Assembly: GCF_025567625.1 (NCBI RefSeq)
Contig: NZ_JAOQJC010000005.1
Coordinates: 1 to 64,000, forward strand
Direction of reading: 5' to 3'
DNA length: 64,000 nt
Origin: Paenibacillus sp. J5C2022
Lineage (GTDB): Bacteria > Bacillota > Bacilli > Paenibacillales > Paenibacillaceae
The notes beneath the pieces were generated by a model. It ran no database searches. It was not told where the DNA came from and saw nothing but the letters and a program-made list of their open reading frames with translations. Positions 53,075 to 62,632 of the stretch are shown piece by piece; within the stretch, counting starts at the first letter, position 1, and every line of letters starts with the position of its first letter. Position numbers and translations under genes: made by a program.

Positions 53075-54031
53075 TTAGACGGCTACCGGAGCTTTAATCG
53101 TAGGGTGGGGGTCATATTGATCCACGCGCATATCCTCAAGCTCGAAGTCGAATATCGAACGCTTGTCGCTGTTCAGAACCAGCTTCGGCAGCTCCCTTGG
53201 CTCTCTGGAGAGCTGAGTTCGGATCTGCTCGATATGATTGCTGTAAATATGCGCATCGCCGATCGTATGCACGAAGTCTCCTATTCCAAGCCCGCATTCG
53301 TGGGCGACGAGATGAGTAAGCAGCGCATAACTGGCTATGTTGAACGGAATGCCGAGGAAGATGTCGCCGCTGCGTTGATACAGCTGACAGGACAGCTTGC
53401 CCTCCGATACGTAGAACTGGAACATGGTATGACACGGCGGAAGAGCCATAGACGGGATATCCTCGGGATTCCATGCCGTCACGATGAGCCTTCTGGAATC
53501 CGGATTGACCTTGATTGCCTCGATAACGTCCTTCAACTGGTCGATATACTCCCCTTGCGACGTACGCCACTGACGCCATTGCTTGCCGTATACATCGCCG
53601 AGTTCGCCATATGTTTTGGCGAATTCGTCATCATGCAATACACGATGCGTGAATCGATCCATCTCTTCCTTATATTGAAGCGAGAACGCTTCATCCCTTT
53701 GCGACCGCAAGCCGAAATCGGTCATATCGGGACCGTTGTACGCTTTGCTTTCCACCCATCTCTTGAAGGCCCATTCATTCCATATCCCATTGTTATTCTG
53801 AAGCAAGTAGCGTATGTTCGTATCGCCCTTCATAAACCACAGCAGCTCGCTGGCGATGAGACGGAACGGCACCCGCTTCGTGGTCAACAGCGGAAATCCC
53901 TCCTGGAGAGGAAATCGCATCTGATAGCCGAACCGTGAAATCGTTCCCGTACCGGTCCGGTCTTCCTTGGCCACCCCTTCCTCCAGCACATCCTTCAGCA
54001 ATTGCAGATAGGCTTGTTCACTTGTGATCAT
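53075..54031 (-). CDS. thyA: thymidylate synthase
   Basis: 318 aa, the long form with an insertion after residue 90 ([19 protein letters not shown]). [17 protein letters not shown] phosphate site, catalytic Cys in [12 protein letters not shown] and [19 protein letters not shown]. Makes dTMP and dihydrofolate, recycled by FolA downstream. GGAGG is 8 nt before the ATG. Confidence 0.96.
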   Translation of the reverse strand: MITSEQAYLQLLKDVLEEGVAKEDRTGTGTISRFGYQMRFPLQEGFPLLTTKRVPFRLIASELLWFMKGDTNIRYLLQNNNGIWNEWAFKRWVESKAYNGPDMTDFGLRSQRDEAFSLQYKEEMDRFTHRVLHDDEFAKTYGELGDVYGKQWRQWRTSQGEYIDQLKDVIEAIKVNPDSRRLIVTAWNPEDIPSMALPPCHTMFQFYVSEGKLSCQLYQRSGDIFLGIPFNIASYALLTHLVAHECGLGIGDFVHTIGDAHIYSNHIEQIRTQLSREPRELPKLVLNSDKRSIFDFELEDMRVDQYDPHPTIKAPVAV

Positions 54032-54088
54032 GCCTGTTGCCTCCTTACCTCATAACTGCATTCTGACAAAGTAGAAATCATTATAACA

Positions 54089-54577
54089 TCAATCCGCAAT
54101 CCTGTCCTGCTTTCTTTTCTTCCTCAGCTGATGCCTGCCGGGGGCGGATAAGTGGAGGGTTCGCTCCAGTTCGCTCTCGGGCTGAACGCCGGGTACCTGA
54201 ACCGGCTTCCCGTGCTCGTCCAGTCCCACAAACGTAAAAAATGCGGTAACCGTGACCGTACGGCTGCCGGTATACAAATTCTCGGAGGTGACGGATACAT
54301 AGATCTCCATAGAGCTTCGGCTGGTCCAGGTAACGAATGCTTCAATCTCAATGACTTCTCCGACTCGAATAGGGGCCAGGAAATCCAGGCTGTCGGTCGA
54401 TGCGGTAACGACACGCATTCGGGCATGGCGCATTGCGGCGATAGCGGCCGCTTTATCCATATATTCCATCAGCTTCCCGCCGAACATTGTGTCGTGATGA
54501 TTCGTATCCGACGGAAAGATTAGCTGTGTCATAATGGTGCGCGAATCCGAAGCATTCTTCATCTCTTTATTCTCCAT
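54089..54577 (-). CDS. acyl-CoA thioesterase (YkhA-like hotdog)
   Basis: 162 aa from ATG 54577 (GGAGGG 7 nt upstream). Hotdog motif PSDTNHHDTMFGGKLMEYMD with catalytic Asp/Asn region, DSLDFLAPIRVGEVIEIEAF and FTFVGLDEHGKP. Hydrolyses acyl-CoA; C-terminal basic tail (RHQLRKKRKQ). Confidence 0.9.
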   Translation of the reverse strand: MENKEMKNASDSRTIMTQLIFPSDTNHHDTMFGGKLMEYMDKAAAIAAMRHARMRVVTASTDSLDFLAPIRVGEVIEIEAFVTWTSRSSMEIYVSVTSENLYTGSRTVTVTAFFTFVGLDEHGKPVQVPGVQPESELERTLHLSAPGRHQLRKKRKQDRIAD

Positions 54578-54636
54578 CGTCATTCCCTCCGATGCGCTCA
54601 ATTGTTCATGTGCAATCACTTCTCTATTATATGCAA

Positions 54637-54668
54637 AAAGGCCCCGCAGCTCGCAAGCTGCGTGACCT
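54637..54668 (-). terminator. terminator of the pdh operon
   Basis: AGGTCACGCAGCT/AGCTGCGGGGCCT stem (54639-54668) followed by T residues on the minus strand (54635-54639). Confidence 0.8.
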
Positions 54669-54692
54669 CTTCGCCATGTAGAAACCTATCGA

Positions 54693-56108
54693 TTACTTGC
54701 TCACCGTATGAATCGGATGTCCAAGCGCCACTTCCGCAGCGTCCAGCACAATCTCGCCAAGCGTAGGATGCGCATGAATCGTAAGCGCGATGTCTTCCAG
54801 CGTAGCTCCCATCTCGATGCCAAGCGCGATCTCGGCGATCATATTGGAAGCTTCCAGACCTACGATCTGCGCGCCAAGCACCAGACCGTTGTCCGCATCG
54901 GAGATCAGCTTCACGAAGCCTTCAGTCGCGTTAAGAGACATAGCGCGTCCATTGATAGCGAACGGGAACTTGCCAATCTTCACATTGTGGCCGGCATCCT
55001 TCGCTTCTTTCTCGCTGAGGCCTACGCTTGCGCATTCCGGATCGGAGAAGCATACAGCCGGCACGCACTTGTAATCGACAGCGCTTGGCTGTCCCGCGAT
55101 GACTTCAGCGGCTACGCGGCCTTCGTACATTGCCTTGTGGGCAAGCGCAGGACCTGCTGTAATATCGCCGATTGCAAAAATATGCGGAATGCTTGTGCGG
55201 CACTGCTCATCGATTTCCACAAGACCGCGATCCGTCGTCTTCACGCCGATCAGATCCAGACCCAGCTCGCCGTCAGTATTCGGGCGACGGCCTACAGTTA
55301 CAAGCAGGTAGTCCGCTACAACTTTTTCTTCTTTATCGCCTACGGTGTAAGTGACCGTAACCTCTTTATCCGTTGCGTCTGCGCCTTTCGCTTGCGCTCC
55401 GGTTACAACGTCGACGCCGGCACCTTTCAGCTTCTTCGCAACAACTGCGGACACATCTTTGTCGAAGCCCGGCAGAATCGTGTCGGAGCCTTCGATTACC
55501 GTTACCTTCGTGCCGAACTTCGCGTACATCTGACCAAGCTCGATGCCGATGTAGCCGCCGCCAATAACGACCAGGCTCTTCGGAACTTCAGGCAAGGACA
55601 ATGCGCCTGTGGACGACAGAATCCGCTCGCCGAACGGGAATGCCTTCAGCTCGATCGGACGCGAGCCGGTAGCGATAATACAATGCTTGAAGCGGTAGCG
55701 CGGAGCTTCCTGATCGTTGAATACACGCGCCTCATTTTCGTTGATGAACATCACTTCGCCGTTGAAGTATTGCACCTTGTTCGCCTTCAGCAAGGAAGCA
55801 ACACCGCCGGTCAGCTTCTTCACAATGCCGCTTTTGAACTCCTGCACTTTGCCGAAGTTCACCTTCGCTTCGCCTACTTCGATGCCGAAGTCGGAAGCGT
55901 GGCTGACGGACTCGTATTGATGTGCAGCGGAGATAAGCGCTTTGGATGGAATACAGCCTACGTTCAAGCACACGCCGCCTACGTTTTCTTTGTCTACTAC
56001 AAGAACGTTCTGACCGAGCTGTGCTGCGCGAATCGCAGCTACGTAACCGCCGGGACCGGCGCCAATGACTAGTGTGTCGATATCAAGGGATGCATCGCCT
56101 ACTACCAT
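54693..56108 (-). CDS. pdhD: dihydrolipoyl dehydrogenase (E3)
   Basis: 471 aa FAD enzyme reoxidising lipoamide. Redox pair in GGVCLNVGCIPSKAL, FAD motif VIGAGPGGYVAAIRAAQ, NAD motif VVIGGGYIGIELGQMY, and the catalytic His-Glu pair in HAHPTLGEIVLDAAE. Last gene of pdhABCD, 3-bp gap after pdhC. Confidence 0.96.
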   Translation of the reverse strand: MVVGDASLDIDTLVIGAGPGGYVAAIRAAQLGQNVLVVDKENVGGVCLNVGCIPSKALISAAHQYESVSHASDFGIEVGEAKVNFGKVQEFKSGIVKKLTGGVASLLKANKVQYFNGEVMFINENEARVFNDQEAPRYRFKHCIIATGSRPIELKAFPFGERILSSTGALSLPEVPKSLVVIGGGYIGIELGQMYAKFGTKVTVIEGSDTILPGFDKDVSAVVAKKLKGAGVDVVTGAQAKGADATDKEVTVTYTVGDKEEKVVADYLLVTVGRRPNTDGELGLDLIGVKTTDRGLVEIDEQCRTSIPHIFAIGDITAGPALAHKAMYEGRVAAEVIAGQPSAVDYKCVPAVCFSDPECASVGLSEKEAKDAGHNVKIGKFPFAINGRAMSLNATEGFVKLISDADNGLVLGAQIVGLEASNMIAEIALGIEMGATLEDIALTIHAHPTLGEIVLDAAEVALGHPIHTVSK

Positions 56109-56111
56109 TTT

Positions 56112-57398
56112 TTATACCTCCATGATGAACAGTTCTGGTTGAGCCAGAAGCTGCTTAATATGATTCATAAAGTGTTGTGCCGTTGCGCCGTCGATAAGAC
56201 GGTGGTCGAAGCTGAGTGACAGAGCCATGACGGGTGCCGCTACCAGCTCGCCGTCGCGCACGACAGCTTTCTCCGAGATACGGCCCGTGCCGAGAATCGC
56301 CACTTCAGGGAAGTTGATGACCGGCGTGAAGAACATACCGCCTGCGGAACCGATGTTGGAAATAGTAATCGTGCTGCCCCTCAGCTCGTTCGGAGCAAGC
56401 TTGCCGTCGCGGCCGCGCACGGCAAGGTCGCGAATTTTGTCCGCGATCATGAAGATGCTCTTGCGGTCGGCGTCCTCAACGACAGGAACGATCAATCCGT
56501 TGTCCGTATCCGTCGCGATACCGACATTGTAATATTTGCGATAGACGATTTCCTGGTTAGCCTCATCCAGCGTGGAGTTCATGATCGGGAACTCGCGGCA
56601 TGCGGCTACAAGTGCCTTGACGATGAATGGCAGATAAGTAAGCTTGGATCCTTTCTTCTCTGCGTAAGGCTTGTATTTGGCGCGAAGGGCAACCAGTTCC
56701 GTAACGTCGACCTCGTCCATAATGGTAACGTGAGGTGCAGTGTATACCGATTTGGACATGGCGCCAGCAATCACTTTGCGAATGCCTTTGAACGGCTCGC
56801 GCTCTTCCGGACGATATGGCGTTCCTGCAGCAGCCGGTGCCGCAGCAGCAGCTTCCGCCTTCGGCTCATTCTCTTGGACAGCAGCGGCCGGTGCTTCTTG
56901 CGCAGCAGGAGCGCCGTCGAAGCCGTCTACGTCCTCGCGAGTAATACGTCCGTTCTTGCCTGTTCCGGATACTTGCGTCAGGTCTACTCCCTTCTCGCGA
57001 GCATACTTGCGAACGCTTGGAGTTGCCAATACGGGACCAGACGCTTCCTTCGCCGCTTCAGGCGCAGCTGCAGGCACTGAAGCTGCAGCAGGAGCAGCAG
57101 ACTGTTCGGCCTTTGGCGCTTCTTCAGCAGCCGGCTCCGCTTGCTCCGGCAATTCGCCTTCCACATCAATAATAGCGACGACCTCGCCAACTTTGCACAC
57201 TTGTCCGTCCTTAACAAGCACATCCAGCACTTTACCGTTTACCGGACAAGGAACCTCTACGATCGCTTTGTCGTTTTGCACTTCCATTATAATGTCGTCG
57301 TCTGTTACATTTGCGCCAGGCTGGATAAGCACTTTAATAATTTCGCCCTCGTGCAGACCTTCGCCAAGCTCGGGGAATCGGTATTCGAATTTTGCCAC
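56112..57398 (-). CDS. pdhC: pyruvate dehydrogenase E2 (dihydrolipoamide acetyltransferase)
   Basis: 428 aa from GTG 57398 (GGAGG 9 nt upstream). One lipoyl domain with Lys in [11 protein letters not shown]; Ala/Pro/Glu linker; E3-binding domain [15 protein letters not shown] and [15 protein letters not shown]; second Ala-rich linker; catalytic domain with [18 protein letters not shown] near the end. A single lipoyl domain, as in Bacillus. Confidence 0.95.
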   Translation of the reverse strand: MAKFEYRFPELGEGLHEGEIIKVLIQPGANVTDDDIIMEVQNDKAIVEVPCPVNGKVLDVLVKDGQVCKVGEVVAIIDVEGELPEQAEPAAEEAPKAEQSAAPAAASVPAAAPEAAKEASGPVLATPSVRKYAREKGVDLTQVSGTGKNGRITREDVDGFDGAPAAQEAPAAAVQENEPKAEAAAAAPAAAGTPYRPEEREPFKGIRKVIAGAMSKSVYTAPHVTIMDEVDVTELVALRAKYKPYAEKKGSKLTYLPFIVKALVAACREFPIMNSTLDEANQEIVYRKYYNVGIATDTDNGLIVPVVEDADRKSIFMIADKIRDLAVRGRDGKLAPNELRGSTITISNIGSAGGMFFTPVINFPEVAILGTGRISEKAVVRDGELVAAPVMALSLSFDHRLIDGATAQHFMNHIKQLLAQPELFIMEV

Positions 57399-57453
57399 CG
57401 ATATCAACCTCCTCTTTCTTCATTAAAACCATTCGGTCTTCGTTGTCGCTAAT

Positions 57454-58431
57454 TTAAAATTCCATTACTTTGTTGACAGCCGTTACGATGCGCGCCGGAG
57501 AAGGAAGCCATTGATCCTCGATTTGCGCGAATGGATATACCGTATCCGGTCCTGCAACGCGCAATACGGGAGCTTCAAGATGAAGAATCGCCTTCTCGTT
57601 GATTTGCGCGATAATTTCAGCGGCTACGCCGGACGTTTTTTGCGCTTCCTGTACAACGATGCAACGATTCGTCTTCTGGATGGAAGCGACGATCGTATCG
57701 ATATCCAGCGGCATAAGCGTACGAAGATCGATAACCTCTGCTTTCACGCCGTTCTTCTCCAGCTCGTCCGCAGCCTTCTGAGCCGTGTGCACCATCATGC
57801 CGTACGCCAGAATCGTCACATCGCTGCCTTCGCGCACGATGTTGGCTTTGCCGATCTCTACCGTATATTCGCCTTCCGGCACCTCTGCGCGGAATGCGCG
57901 ATACAAGTTCAGATGCTCCATGAAGAAGACGGGATCGTTGTCGCGGATTGCCGCCGTCATCAAGCCCTTCGCGTCATATGGATTGGACGGGATGACGACC
58001 TTGATGCCTGGTGTCTGAATAGCAAGTCCTTCCAGCGAATCCGTATGCAGTTCGGCCGCTTTCACACCGCCGCCGAACGGTGTACGGAATACGATCGGCG
58101 AGTTGTAGCGTCCGCCGGAACGATAGCGCATGCGCGCCGCTTGCACGAACATTTGATCCAGTGCTTCGTAGATGAAGCCGACGAACTGAATTTCCGCAAT
58201 GGGACGGAATCCTTGAATGCCCATTCCGACAGCCATACCGGCAATGGCGGATTCCGCAAGCGGCGTATCGAAGACGCGATCTTCGCCGAACTCATCCTGC
58301 AGACCTTCCGTCACACGGAATACCCCGCCAACTTTACCTGCATCCTCACCGAAAATTACTACATTCGAATCCCGTTTCAACTCTATGCGCATCGCATCGC
58401 GAATTGCTTCCAACATATTCATTTGAGCCAT
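57454..58431 (-). CDS. pdhB: pyruvate dehydrogenase E1 beta
   Basis: 325 aa. FGEDAGKVGGVFRVTEGL, RVFDTPLAESAIAGMAVG and IQFVGFIYEALDQMF are characteristic; Glu in DTPLAE activates TPP. Forms the alpha2beta2 E1 with PdhA. 20-bp gap after pdhA. Confidence 0.96.
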   Translation of the reverse strand: MAQMNMLEAIRDAMRIELKRDSNVVIFGEDAGKVGGVFRVTEGLQDEFGEDRVFDTPLAESAIAGMAVGMGIQGFRPIAEIQFVGFIYEALDQMFVQAARMRYRSGGRYNSPIVFRTPFGGGVKAAELHTDSLEGLAIQTPGIKVVIPSNPYDAKGLMTAAIRDNDPVFFMEHLNLYRAFRAEVPEGEYTVEIGKANIVREGSDVTILAYGMMVHTAQKAADELEKNGVKAEVIDLRTLMPLDIDTIVASIQKTNRCIVVQEAQKTSGVAAEIIAQINEKAILHLEAPVLRVAGPDTVYPFAQIEDQWLPSPARIVTAVNKVMEF

Positions 58432-58451
58432 GATTCCCTATTCCTCCCCTT

Positions 58452-59528
<1,077 letters not shown>

Positions 59529-59576
59529 TCACCTCAATCTAAATATTTGAAAAACACTACCCTCTGTTATAGAATT

Positions 59577-59606
59577 ATTATAAACCTGTTTAACGAACGT
59601 GGTCAA
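59577..59606 (-). promoter_or_regulatory. sigma-A promoter of pdhABCD
   Basis: Minus strand TTGACC (59601-59606), 18-bp spacer, TATAAT (59577-59582), about 60 bp before pdhA. Confidence 0.7.
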
Positions 59607-59789
59607 AGCAAAAAACGAAAAACACCCCATTTTTTCACCGATTCCGCACATTATGTTAAGTAATTGTATATGCTACAGTCATTATATTTGAATATAACAG
59701 CATAATACAAGAGAGATTCGGCGTCACCTTACTATTGTTTACCCACTACTGCGTTATTCCATTCACTATGTAAAAAGGAGTCCGAGACG

Positions 59790-60527
59790 ATGACCGATCA
59801 ACGTTATTTGAAACGCACCATATTAAAAGAGACTGTACCTAGCAAGCATTTGCCCGAAGGGAGCCGCAACCTCCGCGTCTTCCTGCCGCCGGGCTATAAC
59901 GAATTGCTGAGCTATCCTGTCGTCTATTGTCAGGACGGTGAAGACTTCTTCAATTTCGGAAGAATTGCAACATCAGCCACCGCACTCATTCTGGACGAAG
60001 GATTGGAGCCGTTCATCATTGTAGGCGTAGATGTGGACAAATCCGTGCGCACGGAAGAATATGCGCCGGACGGCAGCCGTCATGCGGCATATGTTCGTTT
60101 CTTCGGAGAAGAGCTGGTACCTTTCATCGAGGAGCGCTTCGCTGCGCGCCGAAGCGAGGAAGATCGCCTGCTCGCAGGAGACTCACTGGGCGGCAGCGTG
60201 TCCCTGCATATTGCGCTCTCATACCCCCAATTATTCACTCGCATCATGTCGCTCTCAGGCGCCTTCTATCCTGTATCGCAGCAGATTATAGCGGAATGCG
60301 AGGATTTGAGCTGGCTGTCCCTCTATATGATTATCGGCTTGCAAGAGACGGCATTTGAGACCGATCGGGGAGTATTCGACTTCGTGGAGTTGAATCGCAA
60401 TGCAAGGGCCTTGATGGAGCAAAGGGGCGCACATCTATACTACGAGGAACGAGACGGCAAGCATCAATGGGGTTACTGGCAGAAGGATGTGCCGGCTGCA
60501 TTGAAGCACTTCATCGAGGTGGAATGA
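59790..60527 (+). CDS. alpha/beta hydrolase, esterase D/BesA-like
   Basis: 245 aa. Nucleophile Ser in LLAGDSLGGSVSLHIAL; oxyanion/N-terminal RNLRVFLPPGYNELLSYPVV; His in RDGKHQWGYWQKD. Cytosolic, no signal peptide. Resembles putative esterases related to enterobactin/bacillibactin esterases, but no siderophore genes are near, so the substrate is open. GGAGTCC precedes the ATG. Divergent from pdhA. Confidence 0.85.
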   Translation: MTDQRYLKRTILKETVPSKHLPEGSRNLRVFLPPGYNELLSYPVVYCQDGEDFFNFGRIATSATALILDEGLEPFIIVGVDVDKSVRTEEYAPDGSRHAAYVRFFGEELVPFIEERFAARRSEEDRLLAGDSLGGSVSLHIALSYPQLFTRIMSLSGAFYPVSQQIIAECEDLSWLSLYMIIGLQETAFETDRGVFDFVELNRNARALMEQRGAHLYYEERDGKHQWGYWQKDVPAALKHFIEVE

Positions 60528-60559
60528 GTGGAATTGAGAAAGCTGACCTAAGGAGCGAA

Positions 60560-61069
60560 TTAGACGCTCTCCAGGTCAGCTTTTATAATGCGAAGCAGCT
60601 CTCTGCATCCCTCTTCCACCAGCTCATAGACATAAGGGAAGTTCCCTTCGTAATAAGGATCGGGCACATCCGCAATGCCGCGCTGCGGCAGCAGCTCCAT
60701 GAAGGTGAACAGACGTACATTCGCGTCTGCATCGTGAAGACCGCCGAGTTCCACATTGTTCTGAAGCCCTCTCACATCGGCCAGATTTTTCGTATCCATG
60801 GCCACCATGTAGCGGAACGACGCGAAGTCATTCGCCGTTACCTGCCGTGCCTTCATCCCTGCAAAGGAAATTCCGCGCTTCTTCAGCTCGCCTTGCGTCC
60901 CTTCATGAGGCGGGCGGCCGATATGCCAATCCCCTGTCCCCGCGGAATCGACTGTGATGACATCGGACAATCCCGCCTGCGCTATCATCTCTCGCATGAC
61001 CGCTTCCGCCATCGGCGAACGGCATATGTTGCCAAGACATACAAACAATATCGCTGACTTATTCTTCAT
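60560..61069 (-). CDS. low molecular weight protein-tyrosine-phosphatase
   Basis: 169 aa. P-loop VCLGNICRSPMAEAV with Cys 11 and Arg 17; acid in VPDPYYEGNF (Asp-Pro-Tyr). Dephosphorylates phosphotyrosine, often in polysaccharide or stress control. Overlaps the TRIC gene by 11 bp. Confidence 0.94.
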   Translation of the reverse strand: MKNKSAILFVCLGNICRSPMAEAVMREMIAQAGLSDVITVDSAGTGDWHIGRPPHEGTQGELKKRGISFAGMKARQVTANDFASFRYMVAMDTKNLADVRGLQNNVELGGLHDADANVRLFTFMELLPQRGIADVPDPYYEGNFPYVYELVEEGCRELLRIIKADLESV

Positions 61070-61745
61070 GATTCAAGCCTCTCTTCTCGCTATTCATTAA
61101 GAAGCGCCGTCTCTTGGCGTCCGACGCTGCAAAGGCTCCTCTCAAGGAGCGCCGCGGCAGCTTCCACTTATAATGTACCGATAATATTCGGAACGCAGTC
61201 ACCGCTACGAACAACAGCAGCAGCATCAGATGCGAGCTGAACCACCCTAATCCGATGACGAGTCCGGCAATAATCGCCCAGACAGCGTAAATCTCATCGC
61301 GAAGCACCAGCGGCTTGCGGCCTGCAAGCACATCGCGGATAATACCTCCGCCAATGCCTGTCAACATGGCAGCGACCATTACGGCGCTGAGCGGATGATT
61401 CATCTCGGTAGCATACAGCGCGCCTTGCACTGCGAATGCGGACAAGCCGATCGCATCGAAGAACACCTCGCTTCGCCGCCAGCGCAATATCCATCTGATC
61501 GGCAGGATGAAAGCGATTGTAATGACCACGGTAGCCGTAGTTAGCAGATACCCTTGACTCCACAAGGTGGTAACGGGCACCCCGATCAGCAAATTGCGAA
61601 TGACACCGCCTCCGAAAGCAGTCACAAGTCCCAGCACGTAAACGCCCAAAATATCATATTCCTCTTCCATGGCGACAATCGCGCCGCTGACTGCAAACGC
61701 TATCGTACCGATCAAGCTGAATATGTCGAAAATGTCCATGCTCAC
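61059..61745 (-). CDS. TRIC family cation channel (UPF0126)
   Basis: 228 aa, seven helices in two repeats, each with the family glycine motif: TAFGGGVIRNLLIG and TGIGGGIIRDVLAG. Trimeric K+/monovalent channel of the bacterial YvgT/TRIC family. Basic C-terminal tail. First of two genes with the phosphatase. Confidence 0.9.
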   Translation of the reverse strand: MSMDIFDIFSLIGTIAFAVSGAIVAMEEEYDILGVYVLGLVTAFGGGVIRNLLIGVPVTTLWSQGYLLTTATVVITIAFILPIRWILRWRRSEVFFDAIGLSAFAVQGALYATEMNHPLSAVMVAAMLTGIGGGIIRDVLAGRKPLVLRDEIYAVWAIIAGLVIGLGWFSSHLMLLLLFVAVTAFRILSVHYKWKLPRRSLRGAFAASDAKRRRFLMNSEKRGLNHEE

Positions 61746-61945
61746 AGCCTTATCCCCGCTCCCTTATCCGATTCTGCACCCAGCTGCTTTGTACTTTACA
61801 CCTTATACATTGTAGTCCCCTCTACGCACTTTCGCAACGACATTTTTCTGTCATTGCCGCTCTCGCATGCATTGTCGCAGCTTGATACAAGCGATATACT
61901 GATAAGCATGAATATGCCTAGCATGAAAGGATGAGCAGACCTCAT

Positions 61946-62584
61946 ATGAACTCTACGATCATCATCGCGACAGGAGGCACACTGGGGCACTGGGCGATCC
62001 GCCACATACCCGACGACGCCCTTCTGATTGGAGCGGATAGCGGAGCCGTCTTCCTATTGGACAATGGCAGAATTCCCGCAGTGGCCATCGGGGATTTCGA
62101 TTCTATTACCGATGAGGAGATGGCCCGAATTCGCCAAGCTTGCCCCACTGTCATTACCTGCGATCCTATAGACAAAAATTACACCGACACCGAAATGGCG
62201 TTCCAGCACGCCATGGCAATGAAGCCTCGAGAAATTGTTCTGCTTGGCGCAATTGGAACGAGATTCGACCATTCGCTCGCCAACGTCCATTTGCTTGCTT
62301 TGGCGGAGGAGAACGGCATCGACGCCAAGATCATTGACGAACATAACGAGATTCGCGTGGTTTCTTCTGTTGCAGCCATCCGGCGCGGCCCTTATGATAC
62401 CGTATCCTTGCTGCCCTTAAGCCAGGAAGTGACCGGTATCACGTTATCCGGATTTCAATATCCGCTGCGTGACGCAAGCCTGACCGTCGGGCAATCCCTG
62501 GGCATCAGCAATGTCCTGCTGGGACAATCGGGTACCGTTCAACTGGCAAGCGGCAGGCTTATCGTCATTCAGAGCCGCGATTAG
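61946..62584 (+). CDS. thiN: thiamine diphosphokinase
   Basis: 212 aa (217 from ATG 61931). Makes thiamine pyrophosphate, the cofactor of PdhAB. Motifs LLIGADSGAVFLLD, VAIGDFDSITDEE, DKNYTDTEMAFQHAM and LGAIGTRFDHSLANVHLL; C-terminal thiamine-binding sheet. The start is uncertain: ATG 61931 abuts AAAGG, ATG 61946 is better placed for the family N-terminus. No TPP riboswitch is seen upstream. Confidence 0.88.
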   Translation: MNSTIIIATGGTLGHWAIRHIPDDALLIGADSGAVFLLDNGRIPAVAIGDFDSITDEEMARIRQACPTVITCDPIDKNYTDTEMAFQHAMAMKPREIVLLGAIGTRFDHSLANVHLLALAEENGIDAKIIDEHNEIRVVSSVAAIRRGPYDTVSLLPLSQEVTGITLSGFQYPLRDASLTVGQSLGISNVLLGQSGTVQLASGRLIVIQSRD

Positions 62585-62632
62585 CAAGACGCCGGAAGCT
62601 CCTCCTTCATCCGACGTGCTTGCAAGCCTGGA

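Noticed and set aside
54708..56072. A 454-codon plus-strand open frame opposite pdhD
   Set aside because: Antisense shadow of a highly conserved gene, caused by codon bias; no ribosome site and no domain.
61790..61945. TPP riboswitch before thiN
   Set aside because: No CTGAGA or equivalent conserved core is visible in this 150-bp region.
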